This document shows positions 1-10,262 of a stretch of DNA of 64,000 nucleotides, piece after piece. Each line of letters begins with the position of its first letter. Position 1 is the stretch's first letter. The position numbers and the translations under genes are program-made. Origin of the DNA: Tomocerus qinae (lineage: Eukaryota > Arthropoda > Collembola > Entomobryomorpha > Tomoceridae); assembly GCA_020055645.1 (NCBI GenBank), contig CM034547.1, positions 1,116,001-1,180,000 on the forward strand. Reading direction: 5' to 3'. Under the pieces are notes generated by a model. That model was given only the letters and a program-made list of their open reading frames with translations. It had not been told where the DNA came from and did not search any database.

Positions 1-910
1 GGATGCCGTTGCTAAATGTTTTCAAAAAACAATGCAGCACCTGCCAAAACACAATAAATCGAAAACGTGTGAAGGTTGACAATACGGAACTTTGATTATG
101 GATATTTTGAGCTAGCTTGCATCATCACATTGACATTCAAATTCGGTAGTCATCGAAAAATTATTTCGTATTTATATTTCAAATATTATCAACTGTACAA
201 TTTAACGGTCATCAAAAAATTATTTTCGTGAATAGTGTGAAAACCAGCTGCCCACTCATTTTACCTACTTTTACCATAAGAAAGTCACCAAACTCAAATT
301 TAAGGCGGGAGTGACTATGACTTTTTTATGGGTCCCATTGTCCCTGTCTACTATCTACCGAAACCACAATCAAAGGGATTAATGTGGGCGGTGGGGAAAC
401 TAATGAACTCAAATCTAGTTCTGCATTATGGGGAAGCACGAGAGGTATAGAAAAGTGGAACATCTAGGTCAACTTTGAAATATTACTACTACACTGCCGT
501 CGTTTTCGTCACTCACTCAGTGAGGTGGAATGCTGCTAGATTTCCTTAAGGTCTTTTAGTTCAACAGTGTCTGTTTTCAAAATTCAATTGGTTTTTCCAT
601 CATATATAGTCGTGTAATAGTTCTCCCGAAAAAAGCTCCTTAAAATTTTTAAATACTATATAACAAATACCTTAAACCCCCTGTCTGGGGAAGTGGGTAA
701 CTTTCATTCTGTTCATTCTAACCACTTCTTTTGACTCCTATACACTTTTCATGTTACCGAATGCATTCAAAATACATTTCAGGGCCGGTTTGTCTGGGGG
801 CTAAATGAAGGCCGCCTAAGGCCCCACGATGTTTAATACAAAATTTTACCGTTTTTTTTAACCTTTCACCTTTTTTGGACCTCTTATTGCCTACACCTGT
901 GTGTAACACA
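1..910. repeat. Dispersed repeat, inverted copy of 42161-43064
   Basis: This whole stretch is the reverse complement, with scattered mismatches and small gaps, of 42161-43064. Anchors are GCCTACACCTGTGTGTAACA at the right edge (about 891-910) and the gcaacggcat region at the window edge. The second copy lies inside a 3-kb TIR element (42093-45069), so this is probably an internal fragment of the same family. The left boundary is not visible because the window starts here. No coding potential is seen. Confidence 0.85.
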
Positions 911-971
911 TTTTATTAAATGGTATATTCCTTTCTTTCCAGCTTTACTTTATCGTGAAATCTACAAAATC

Positions 972-1160
972 GAGTTCTGCATATTGACACTCACATGGTG
1001 AAGAATAGACGTTCATTATAGTCACCTGGTGCGGAATTGATTGAGTTCTGCTTGTTGAAACTCACATGGTGAAGAATAGACTTTCGTTATAGTCACCTGG
1101 TGCGGAATTGATTGAGTTCTGCATGTTGACACTCACATGGTGAATAATAGACGTTCATTA
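972..1160. repeat. Tandem repeat, 71-bp unit, about 2.6 copies
   Basis: Units start with GAGTTCTGCAT at 972, 1043 and 1114, and each contains ACTCACATGGTGAAGAATAG and GTCACCTGGTGCGGAATTGA. A single diverged copy of the same unit is seen near 4058-4100, so the unit is also dispersed in the neighbourhood. Confidence 0.85.
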
Positions 1161-1380
1161 ATTGGAATAAACATTTTACCGTGGAATCTACAGTGGAATC
1201 AAGGAAAATAGATATAATAGGTTAACCTGGAAGAATAATAGTGTGGATGGGACGAGAACAGTAGCGTAGCGGAGCTGCAACACCGACATTTCCAAATATA
1301 ATTAAAAACTTGGCAGTTGACAGGAGAATTAATTGGCGCCTCCTACTATATAATATCTATCTCATTGACTCACATTGTTA

Positions 1381-1589
1381 GAGTATTCATATAAGTTTGA
1401 ACAATAAGATTGAAGAACAATAAAACCGATAAGAAAATATAATAGACGAGTTCGCGTTTCAGTGAGCACGAACAATAGGCGAGTCGCGCATCAATTGTTC
1501 GTGCTCACTGAAACGCGAACTTGTCTATCATATTTTCTTATCGGTTATATTGTTCTTCAAACTTATTGTCCAAACTTATATGAATACTC
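1381..1589. mobile_element. Palindromic MITE with TA target duplication
   Basis: The element reads GAGTATTCATATAAGTTTG inward from the left and the same inward from the right, with about 95-bp arms. The arms meet around 1478-1496, where GTTCGTGCTCACTGAAACGCG pairs with its complement. TA flanks both ends (1379-1380 and 1590-1591), as expected for Tc1/mariner-type mobilisation. It is non-coding; open frames across it are by-products of the hairpin. Confidence 0.85.
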
Positions 1590-2053
1590 TAATACCAATA
1601 CCATTAACTCCCGCCCACACTGTTGGACCAAAGACTCTCCTACTATAACCCTAGATTTTAGATGGCGTAGTGAGTGGAATCTACAAAATCAACAAGATAC
1701 TACTATTTAGATATTGTTTAAGGAGGCCGTCTTTACAGACTTGCCGCATTATTTTCCAGGTGTCGTATTGTAGATTGTAGTGCAGAGCTCAGAGATTGAA
1801 CTTCTTCAAGAAGTTCGGAAATCTCTCGAAATGGCGCATGGGGTCAATGAGTTTGGAGTACGGGAGGATCGTAAAATTATAGCTCCTGCCCCGGAGGAAA
1901 GTGTGGACTGTTGTGGCCTCGCTCTGGTCCTCCACCACACCACTCCTCCGTACGATATCGCGATATGAATACAACAACACAATCTAGCCACATTTGATTT
2001 GTTTGTATTAGACAAAATGGCAAAGTGAAGCCATTTCACACACACATAACACG

Positions 2054-2263
2054 CATCGTATAGCCTAATGTATTAAAACTGCCACCAGTCGTATCTGGAT
2101 TTTTATAATGCTTGAGCGGGTCCATTGCATGTTGAAAATTCTTATAGGTTAATTTCGTCCCATTTAACCATTAAGATTTTACACCATAGAATAGGCCCGC
2201 GCAAACATTATAAAAATCCAGATATGACTGGTGGAAAAATTTAATACATTGGGCTATACGATG
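2054..2263. mobile_element. MITE with about 58-bp terminal inverted repeats
   Basis: Left end CATCGTATAGCC continues to ATCTGGATTTTTATAATG at about 2113; the right end carries the complement from about 2204 to CGATG at 2263. The arms are about 85-90 percent alike by eye and the spacer is about 90 bp. No clear target duplication could be seen. Non-coding. Confidence 0.75.
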
Positions 2264-2360
2264 AGTGTTTTGTGTTTTCACACCTCATCAAACCAAGACT
2301 TCCTGAATTCCATTCTTATTAAGTGGTGTGCAACACCGCTTTATAGGAATGCCTGATCTG

Positions 2361-2690
2361 TCTCTCTGTCCGTCCGTCTGATTATCTGTTAGCACGGATA
2401 ACTCAAAAACGGTTTGGGATAATCAACCCAAATTTACTGTACGTGATGTAGGGATGAAAAGCGAAGTCGAGTTCGAAAATGGACTAAATCGGACACACCC
2501 CTTACCTGTGGGCATGGTCCAAATATTTAAAATTGTTGTAACTTTAGTTATTGACAATGTAGAACGTCATGAGATATTTCGCTCGAAAATTTTATTCATT
2601 AGGCCATGTCAAGGTCAAAGGTCATTGAAAAAATTCACTAAAAACGTCATGTAACGTCAGATAATTAGTTCAATCTTTTTATGCAATTTC
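2361..2690. repeat. Dispersed repeat with CTGTCCGTCCGTC head
   Basis: It begins with a CTGTCCGTCCGTC run, followed by GGATAACTCAAAAACGGTTTG and, farther on, GGTCAAGGTCAAAGGTCATTG-like text. Repeats of this general layout (CGTCC run, 'ACTC-AAAACGG', 'AAGGTCAAAGGTCA') occur in many invertebrate genomes. A diverged copy lies at 9442-9600, sharing the ACGGTTTGAG and GGGCTAAATCGGTCACAC parts. No coding function is claimed. Confidence 0.5.
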
Positions 2691-2774
2691 ACACCACTTT
2701 TTTACATCCATTTGGACATGGTTTATTATTTCACTAGGCCTCCACAGTACTAATTCTAATTTCAAAATGATTAC

Positions 2775-2960
2775 GCATATTAAGGTTCAGGGGTGGTTCA
2801 AAATACGGGGAAGTTCAATGAGGGGCAGGTTCTGGGGAAATATCTATGGTATGGCTACGATTTAAAAATACAGAGTTATAGAAATTATTTTATGACGTTT
2901 TTTCTGAAAACTTGTACATCTAGTCCTAGAATAATGGTCATCTATAAGTGCAAATTGCTA
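2775..2960 (+). repeat. Dispersed repeat 'GGTGGTTCAAAATACGGGG', copy 1
   Basis: The segment carries AGGGGTGGTTCAAAATACGG, GGCTACGATTTAAAAATACAGAG and a CTAGTCCTAGAATAATGGTC tail. Other copies lie at 12890-13060 (minus), 34795-34990 (plus) and 39500-39650 (minus). The four copies share order and spacing, so this is one dispersed family of about 200 bp. No ends or TIRs could be fixed. Confidence 0.7.
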
Positions 2961-2989
2961 TAAATTGCCGCAAAAAAACATCAACGTTT

Positions 2990-3250
2990 TATAAAAACTG
3001 AAACTGACTCATATCTTTGGGAATTAGATTTTTTTAAATGCAACTATATCAAAAATCCAGTAACTCCCTTTTGTCCCTGGATAGTCCACGATTCCAAAAA
3101 TACAGGTCCTATAAAAATCGGACTAATCCGAAGCAGAAGAGAAATTGAAGCAGATGAAAAGATGCTATGATGAATTTTAAATGCAATGAGGTTGACCCTA
3201 ATTGCTGTTTGTGGATAATCCGAGGGCATAAGTCAACGCAATTCCAAAAA
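2990..3250. repeat. Single arm of the 'TAGTCCA-GATTCCAAAAAT' palindrome family
   Basis: Contains ATAGTCCACGATTCCAAAAA and TCCTATAAAAATCGG, the same series of words found in both arms of the palindrome at 22492-22932, in 62580-62784 and more weakly at 12655-12865. Only one arm is recognisable here. Confidence 0.55.
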
Positions 3251-4236
3251 ACTAGATTCTAGGAACTGGGGAAGTGTATTATATTATGAAGATTTCTATA
3301 CTGACTTACAATAGCATTTCCATCAATGCATTGGCAATAATGTTATTGTTATTACTACTTTTGAAGTTGACATCCTTTCTAGTCCTAGTACTCTTCTTGT
3401 ACTAGTCACTGACTTGTCCAATTTATTTCCTCCACCAAACTCAGACGGTTTGTTTGTGTTTTGTAAGTGTCAGGAAACAATAACATATATTCAAAATATC
3501 GCGCACAATCTGACGTCATTTCTAACGGTCATACCATTGAGGCACCTACGAACGGATGATCGAACTCACAGAGCGAGTTAATTGTACATATTTACATGTA
3601 ATTTTTTTCGAAATTTATTTGCAATGCAGGGCCAATTCTACATTAGCTAGGGTGTCATGCGAGAGGTCAAAAAAAAGATAATCTAATGACTTGGTTACTC
3701 ATGTTGGCGGATTTTGGATATCTGTTTTACGAAAGCCATGAAGATAACCTTTGCAAGTGTCCTCACAGTTAGCGATCTAAATAAAATTTCGAAAATTCCC
3801 CATGTCAGTAACCCCCAAATGCGATTGGCTTTTTTTGAGCCATCATTCGTATTTGTAGCTATTGTATATTTTGAGAATCGTTGCAGAGTATGAGACCTAG
3901 TCGAACATGATTTTAAAACATGAAAAAGGGCACTCTTAGGTCACGTTACTATATTGAATTTACTAGCTGACTTGCCGAATGCATCCCTACTCATTATTAA
4001 ATGGCATATTCCATTCTTTCCAGCTTTACAGTCTACTAGGAATCGATTCTAGACTAGGAGTTCTGCATGTTGACACATGGTGAAGAATTGAAGCTCACTA
4101 TTTGGAAACATTTTATCGTGGAATCTACAAAATCGACAAGATCTATTTAGCTTGGTGTTAATTGACTTCTGAAGGGTGGATATTCATGACTACCAGCAGT
4201 TTGATCTGGGACAGGAATGGTATTCCGGAATGGGAC
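3251..4236. other. Unannotated intergenic stretch
   Basis: No gene, exon or complete element was recognised. It contains a single perfect TGACGTCA at 3511-3518. Near 4000-4140 there is a diverged copy of text also found at 918-1190 (TAAATGGCATATTCC, then ATCTACAAAATCGACAAGAT). Confidence 0.5.
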
Positions 4237-4238
4237 TA

Positions 4239-5103
4239 CCGTAAATATCGATATAATTCCGCGCGGAATTATTGTTTCAAAGGCTCAAATAAAGGGTGAA
4301 TAGTCGAAATAATTCCGCATCTGCGGAATTATTTCGATACGCGGAATTATTTTTCATAGTCAAGTTTTATTTAATTTTCAATGCAAAAGTTAAAAATGAA
4401 AAAAAGTTTAATAATAAATGCATTTATATTTCATCCATTCACTAAAGTTTCTTCCATTGCAGGAATTTTTAAATTTCGTCCTCCTCCTTTTAGTATTTTT
4501 CTCTCACTTGCTTCTGTGCATACAAAAATATCCTCCACAAAATGATATAGAAATGACATTTTCAAATATAAATTTATTATAAGTTCATTATTATAAACTG
4601 TTACCATCTTCAGCTAAAGTTTCAAACTCCAGCCTTTTCCGTTTCCACTCACTTATTAGAGTTTTTCGATGAACATTTAACTGTTTGCTGACCTTAGTCA
4701 TCGAACTTTCGTCAAATAATTTAATAGTCCTGATCTTAAAAGCCAAATTTCTTGACACGTAGGAAGATGGTCTTTTTGGAGTCAAAAATACTCGTTCATC
4801 CTCCGCTTCTGCCATTTCAGAGTGAATGCAGACTGCAACTAAACTACCATCATGCTGTACTCTGAGAAACTTTTCACTCAAGTCAATGTTCTTAATTCCT
4901 TAGTACATATGCACTTATTTATTTTATCTTATAATTAAATTTGCCTTTTACCTACACTAACATGAATACGCAGGTAAAGGTACGCGGAATTATTTCGATA
5001 CGCGGAATTATTTGCTAGAACGGCCTAAAAAGCTAAGTAAAATCGAAATAATTCCGCGTACGCGGAATTATTTCAGTAGGCGGAACTATATCGATATTTA
5101 CGG
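4239..5103. mobile_element. Pogo/Tc1-like non-autonomous element with HTH gene and motif-rich ends
   Basis: An 865-bp element with 24-bp TIRs (CCGTAAATATCGATATAAT then TCCGC; one mismatch between ends), flanked on both sides by TA (4237-4238, 5104-5105). Both ends carry clustered copies of the 10-mer GCGGAATTAT in either orientation: five exact in 4253-4350, four exact in 4983-5075, and one with a single mismatch at the right TIR. Several pairs form larger palindromes such as AATTCCGCGTACGCGGAATT. The middle encodes a short HTH protein on the minus strand (4591-4815). TA duplication plus a CENP-B/Psq-like HTH points to the Tc1/mariner-Pogo superfamily. No DDE catalytic domain is present, so it cannot move by itself. 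Confidence 0.85.
4591..4815 (-). CDS. Small HTH protein, CENP-B-N/Psq-like, transposon-derived
   Basis: A 74-residue ORF from ATG (4815-4813) to a stop at 4591. The frame is open for 22 more codons upstream, but without an ATG. Residues about 26-58 fit a three-helix DNA-binding fold: FKIRTIKLFDESSMTKVSKQ, then LNVHRKTLISEWKRKR, resembling the N-terminal HTH of Pogo/Tigger transposases and CENP-B (turn at LNVHRKTL, basic last helix). A TPKRP basic patch precedes it and an acidic stretch starts the protein. Full Pogo transposases run several hundred residues with a second HTH and a DDE domain; none of that follows before the right end of the element. It is either a truncated transposase or a deliberately short DNA-binding protein. 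Intact frame with a good HTH argues against simple decay, but a remnant cannot be excluded. Confidence 0.6.
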   Translation of the reverse strand: MAEAEDERVFLTPKRPSSYVSRNLAFKIRTIKLFDESSMTKVSKQLNVHRKTLISEWKRKRLEFETLAEDGNSL

Positions 5104-5105
5104 TA

Positions 5106-5660
5106 ATTCAAAAGAAAGTCCCATATAAAAGTTCAAACTATTTTATAGGATTTTCTCTACAGAACCCAGCTGATACGGGCAGGGGAAGGGGGGAGGAAGG
5201 GGCGGGAATCTGTCTATTTGTCTTGATTCTAATGTTAACTGATTGTGGCTGAATTCATGTGCTACCATATGCAAAAAGCAGATTTGAAACAAGTTATGTC
5301 GCTCCAAAAATATGCGTGCATTTTATTATCGAAGGACAACCAGACCATCAGAATTTTTTTTAAATCCCCCACTTCGATCCTGCGTTAACGCCTGTTGCCA
5401 ACAGTTTATTAATAGTGCATACACATAATAATTGGATGTAATTATTTTTGAAACAGTAGAAGGACAAACAGTTTACTTCAAGTACAGGTAAACAGTGTAG
5501 AATTTCCATTACATTATTGGAATCTCATAGTCTCATCATTCCCATGTCCGATCCACCTCCACGTCTCAAATTACTAAGTTTTATAGTTTCGATTTTCGTT
5601 CTGCCGTTTCTCCTTATTTCTTATAATACCGGGGAGGTTAGCTCTTAGCTGGTCTAACGG
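5106..5660. other. Unannotated intergenic stretch
   Basis: AT-rich sequence between the Pogo-like element and the 36-bp minisatellite. It has a G-rich patch near 5180-5207. No ORF, exon or inverted repeat of note was seen. Confidence 0.5.
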
Positions 5661-5977
5661 GGAGATTTTCTAATAGGAAGATTGTTTAACGGGAGATTTT
5701 CTAATAGGGAAGGGAGATTGTCTAACGGGAGATTTTCTAATAGGGAAGGGAGATTGTCTAACGGGAGATTTTCTAATAGGGAAGGGAGATTGTCTAACGG
5801 CAGATTTTCTAATAGGGAAGGGAGATTGTCTAACGGCAGATTTTCTAATAGGGAAGGGAGATTGTCTAACGGCAGATTTTCTAATAGGGAAGGGAGATTG
5901 TCTAACGGCAGATTTTCTAATAGGGAAGGGAGATTGTCTAACGGCAGATTTTCTAATAGGGAAGGGAGATTGTCTAA
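5661..5977. repeat. Minisatellite, 36-bp unit, about 9 copies
   Basis: The unit is two related 16-20-bp halves, GGGAGATTTTCTAATAGGGAA and GGGAGATTGTCTAACG, repeated head to tail. The unit is a multiple of three, so the frame stays open and translates to a 12-residue repeat (GRFSNREGRLSN); this is a by-product, not a gene. The same two halves reappear once at 7045-7100, on the far side of the AT-rich repeat, so the whole 5661-7100 block may be one composite array. Confidence 0.95.
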
Positions 5978-6159
5978 CCGTACAGCTGCTTAAGAAGCAG
6001 CTCGCCAGAGAATAAGGAGCGAGCAGAGAAGGAGCCGAGCATTAACGAGCAGAGCTCAAAACGAGCAGAGCCATAACGAGCTGAGCAACTACAGAGCTGC
6101 TCGCTAAAAGCTCTCTAAATCCAAATGTAGCACAGTGTGGCAAATGAGTAAAACCGAGG

Positions 6160-7052
6160 ACACAATGACAAAACTTATCATTGGTAATCTTGACATGAAA
6201 AAAGTTCACAATGCTAAAATTGGGATGGGAAAAGCATACAATGGTGAAATTGGGATGGTAAAAGTGCAAAATGGTAAAGTTAGGATGGTAAAAATGTACA
6301 ATGGTAAAATTAGGATGTTAAAGTGGACAATTGTAAAATTAGGATGGTAAAAACGACTAATGGTAAAATTGATATGTAGTAATGCATAATGGTAAAATTA
6401 CGATGTAATAATGCACAATTGTAAAATTGGTATGTAATAATGCATAATGGTAAAATTGGGATGTAATAATGCACAATGGTAAAATTGGGATTAAATAATG
6501 CACAATGGTAAAATTGGGATGGTAAACATGCACATTGGTAAAATTGGGGTGGAAAAAATATACAATGCTAAAATTAGGGTGTAAAATTGCACAATGGTAA
6601 AATTGATGTAATTAAAGTGCATAATGGTAAAATTAGTACGTAAAAGTGCACAATGGTAAAATTGGTATGGCAAAATTGCACAATGGTAAATTATAGTATT
6701 TAAAAAACACAAGGTTAAAAGAGGGATAATTAAAGTGCACGATGGTAAAATTAGTATGTAATAATGCATAATGGTAAAATTCAATCCATCCCAATTTTAC
6801 CATTGTGCATTATTACATATTGAATTATTACATCCCAATTTTACCATCATGTATTATTACATCCCAATTTTACCATCATGCATTGTTATATACTAACTTT
6901 ACCATCATGCACTTTAATTATCCCACTTTTAACCTTGTGTTTTTTAAAATATTATAATTTAAGCATTATGCAATTTTGCCATCCCAATTTTACCATTGTG
7001 TACTTTTACGTACTAATTTCACCATTATGCTCTTTAATTACACCAATTTTGA
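6160..7052. repeat. AT-rich minisatellite folded into a large inverted repeat
   Basis: From about 6160 to 6780 a roughly 29-30-bp unit (AATGGTAAAATTGGGATGTA then ATAATGCAC) is repeated about 20 times with drift. From 6785 to 7052 the same units continue in the opposite orientation (TCCCAATTTTACCATTGTGC). The two arms align unit by unit, including the unusual TTTAAAAAACACAAGGTTAAAA block, so the right arm is a true inverted duplication centred near 6783, not just chance. Predicted to form a hairpin of about 190-270 bp per arm. Frames across it are meaningless. Confidence 0.9.
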
Positions 7053-7100
7053 TTTTCTAATAGGGAGATTGTCTAACGGAGAGATTTTCTAATACGGGAG

Positions 7101-8380
7101 ATATTGCAACGTATCCAAAATAAACAGCAAATGAAAATTAGTAAAAAAATTAATGTTGATTCAGGCGAGCTAAAAAGATTGTAAATTATTAAAAATAAAA
7201 TTTTTATAGATGTTAAATTGACATTTCGTTGTTATATGAGTTGATACATCTAGACCCATATTGGAGGTCTAGGTTGATTAAAATTGAATTCAAGTCTTAT
7301 TTTACTTTTTATATCTAACTAATCAATAAATTCATAAAAAATTAATTTATTAAGTAGTAAATAAATTTATTTATGAAATTATTATTTCCAAAACACTGCA
7401 GGGCTCCCAACTAGTTGGATTTTAACTTATTATAATTAACTGCCATATTATTGCATCTTGAATATATTTTATTATATAACTAAGTTGTATTTATTTTGTT
7501 AGGACGCGACTTACGCGAGTGAACATTAAGTCTTTTAGGACAATTTCTTTGGTGCTATGTGAATAGTTGCGAAAACACGAACATATAGATAGATTTCACT
7601 CCGTGTCATTTAGGATTTGGCGATTTGGTTAGTCGAAGTTGGGGTTTAGGAGGATTGGCATTGGCACGGGCCGGACGGGAGTTGGGTTGAAGGTAGACAA
7701 AATTCTATTTGAGGTTTTGCCAATGCGCAAAAGGTTTCTTCTTCGGTTTTTGGCTGTTGGCTGCAGACAATTTATTATTGATTTTCTCAGCCAAACTTTC
7801 CTTAGTTCTTACGTCTGACTCGCACTAAGCAGACGCAACCTTCTTTCTTCGTCAGTTTATAATTTTACACAGAGCAACAAAACCATCTTTATCTCACTAC
7901 CACAAACTTGCAATATCCTTCGACTCTAGATTTGCAATGGAATAAACAAACGAACAAGAAGATAATAGAATTCTATCAAAAACTGACAAAATACTTCTTT
8001 TGTTAAAAGGTGCTAATATAAACAGTTGAAATAAAGAGAAACTCAATCAAATTTAAAACAGCTTCATTTGAATTTAAATCCTTGAGTGCTCCGATCAAAT
8101 AATTCACATTAAATAAATACAAATAAATCAAAATTCGAGATTTAGTAAAATATTTTAATAAGTTGATAATGTATTTCTTATTTCTTCAAGGAATTATTCT
8201 AGAATCTCCTTCTTTCCTAAACTTCTCGAACAACCAAGTCAACTGTTAGAAAGAATACGGTAGCATATCAGGCGTACACAACTCGCTCTGGCAAGGCCCC
8301 CGCAACTGCACACCCACGCTACCCGCACCCCAGAAAATATAGTTGGTTTCATTAGGTTAAATTTTTAAGCTACCGTACGG
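7101..8380. other. Unannotated intergenic stretch
   Basis: AT-rich sequence without a recognised gene. One solitary TCAGGCGAGCTAAAAAG at about 7163-7179 matches the terminal motif of the AGCTCGCC element family (see 17758-18346), with no partner nearby. Confidence 0.5.
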
Positions 8381-8414
8381 GTCTCGGGGGGGGGGGCGAC
8401 AAATAATAAGTGAA

Positions 8415-8460
8415 AATATATACTACTAGAAAAAGCCCGTCCTACGGACGGGAAATTATC
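8415..8460 (+). other. Possible Helitron-type terminus with CCCGTCC hairpin
   Basis: The text ATATACTACTAGAAAAAG is followed by a 7-bp stem hairpin (CCCGTCCTACGGACGGG, 8436-8452). A close relative lies at 45084-45121 (ATATACTAG, then CCGTCCTACGGACGGGG). Helitron and Helentron ends often combine such an AT-rich start with a short GC-rich hairpin, but no Rep/helicase gene or CTRR end was found. A weak call. Confidence 0.25.
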
Positions 8461-9441
8461 AACACTACCCACTCCTAACAATACCAAATCCAATCATGTG
8501 AAATCTTTTCTAAGGTTGCTATTTAAAGTCCTTTTATCATCCGCGCAGCATTTGGTTTAATTTCGAAACTGTAATTATTCTTGCGCCTGCGTACTTACAC
8601 GAAGTTCATCTTTTACATTCAAACATTATCACGGAAATTTTTCATTGCGCAACTCCACTTTAAGATTATCTTATATAATATATACTATTTTCACGCAGGG
8701 TTTATGGGTTTTAAGGCAAAAATTCATTTCTTTTCTTCGATTTCGGGGAGGGGACCGGGCCCCCTGGCTGCGGCACTGGCGGGAGGTGCCTTTTAGTGGG
8801 ACCACTCGTTCTGGCTGGGACTGGGAGCCACTTCATATATATTTCATGCATTTCGCATCAAATTGTGGTAAAACGTTGGGTAATGCAGCTCGCTCAAACC
8901 TTGGTTTTCATTTCGCGGTCAACTTTTCTAAAATATCGACTTTATAGGCATCGAAAATCTCTTGCAACCTGGTTGCTGTGGAAATTGGCCTTCGTCCCGC
9001 CCACACTATGCCGCACCCCCAAAGTAGGAGCTTATGTGTTTTCAACGGGAGCGTGGCTAACGGGCGGGACCTAACTAAGTTAGACCTAAGCCTAACTTTA
9101 GTTGACCACATTTTGAGGCGATATGAAATACATTATTTATAGCTTCCAACCAAAACGAGCTATCTGGCAATAATACTCTTTCTAATAGTTGCCTTATTGG
9201 TTCTTACAAGATTTAGGATAGAAGGAGAGCTCTCTGGTATTATACAATAATATTGGGGAGTTCAATATTAGAGAATAGAATATGATATTATTTTAGTCAT
9301 AAAGTATTTTTAGCTCGTTTGAAGGTGAATATTGGAAATCAAAAAACTGACGCTAAAAATTAAATTTAGTTACCAAAAACACGCTAAACAGTCAAGATTC
9401 TTGCACTACCAGTTACCAGGTATTTAGAATTTAGGCGTGTA
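8461..9441. other. GC-richer unannotated block
   Basis: 8740-9080 is clearly more GC-rich than its surroundings (GGGAGGGGACCGGGCCCCCT, and AACGGGCGGGACC near the end). Several overlapping frames are open there, but none has a start, splice sites or recognisable domain. It may belong to an unrecognised mobile element. No gene is called. Confidence 0.4.
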
Positions 9442-9689
9442 TCTTCTTTGTATATGTGAATACTATTTCTTTCTGTTTGGAAACTTTCGAACGGTTTGAG
9501 TTAGACTGTTTAAATTTTCAGGTTGCAATCTAGTATAGGTAAATAGAAAGGCCGAGGTCTTCAATGGGCTAAATCGGTCACACTAACTGGGAGAGGGTTT
9601 CAAAAATCAATTTTCAATTTTTAAAGCAAAAAATGATTGTAGCTTATATTTTATTTATTTCCGTTTATTTCAATTTATTTCATTTTTTC

Positions 9690-10262
9690 CATTAATTTAA
9701 CTTTTCACGAACACATTCAAGGGCACTTTAGACTCATCCTATTCCTATCGTTTTGCTATTTCTATACAGATTTTTGAGTTTACACTTCGATTGATAGTAT
9801 CGTTATAGTGATGTTGTCACATTCATATAACTTTCATATTCATATAATTCTTGGACACTTTATACTCATGCTATTCATATTCTAATTCTATCGTTGTCAA
9901 GAAAAACCTCAGTTGAACAAAGTTCAACTTTCAGAAAATTGAAACTCCCTTGAAACCATTTTGTGTAATTGTTGGGACCCAAATTACGACTTTTCTATTT
10001 AGTTGCCACAGTTACAGATCTGCTGTAGTGAGAGTGCCACCACCCTGTTTCTTTCGTAATTTTGTCAATTTTACCACTTTATACCTTCGATTGGACGTAT
10101 GAATGATACACGAAGACGATAGAAATGCAATGCAAACAGGACCATCTAAAAAATAGTGTAAAGTGTTGCTGGGAATACCACTGGAAACTGTTAATAATAT
10201 GATATGACAACGATAGTAATAGGATGAGTCTAAAGTGGCCTTCATTATGAAAAGTGAAATAA
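9690..10262. repeat. Inverted-repeat element, about 80-bp arms
   Basis: Left arm words CACTTTAGACTCATCCTATT and CCTATCG (9724-9755) reappear as reverse complement at about 10210-10245 (AATAGGATGAGTCTAAAGTG), with similar flanking TTTCACTTTTC-like text. The total span is about 570 bp. Ends were not fixed and no target duplication was found. Confidence 0.65.

Noticed and set aside
5682..5993. 103-codon open frame with a 12-residue repeat
   Set aside because: The frame is open only because the 36-bp minisatellite unit is a multiple of three without stops; there is no start context and no other evidence.
8581..9111. Overlapping 60-100-codon frames on both strands
   Set aside because: They are in a GC-richer patch with fewer chance stops; no domain, splice or start evidence, and the frames contradict each other.
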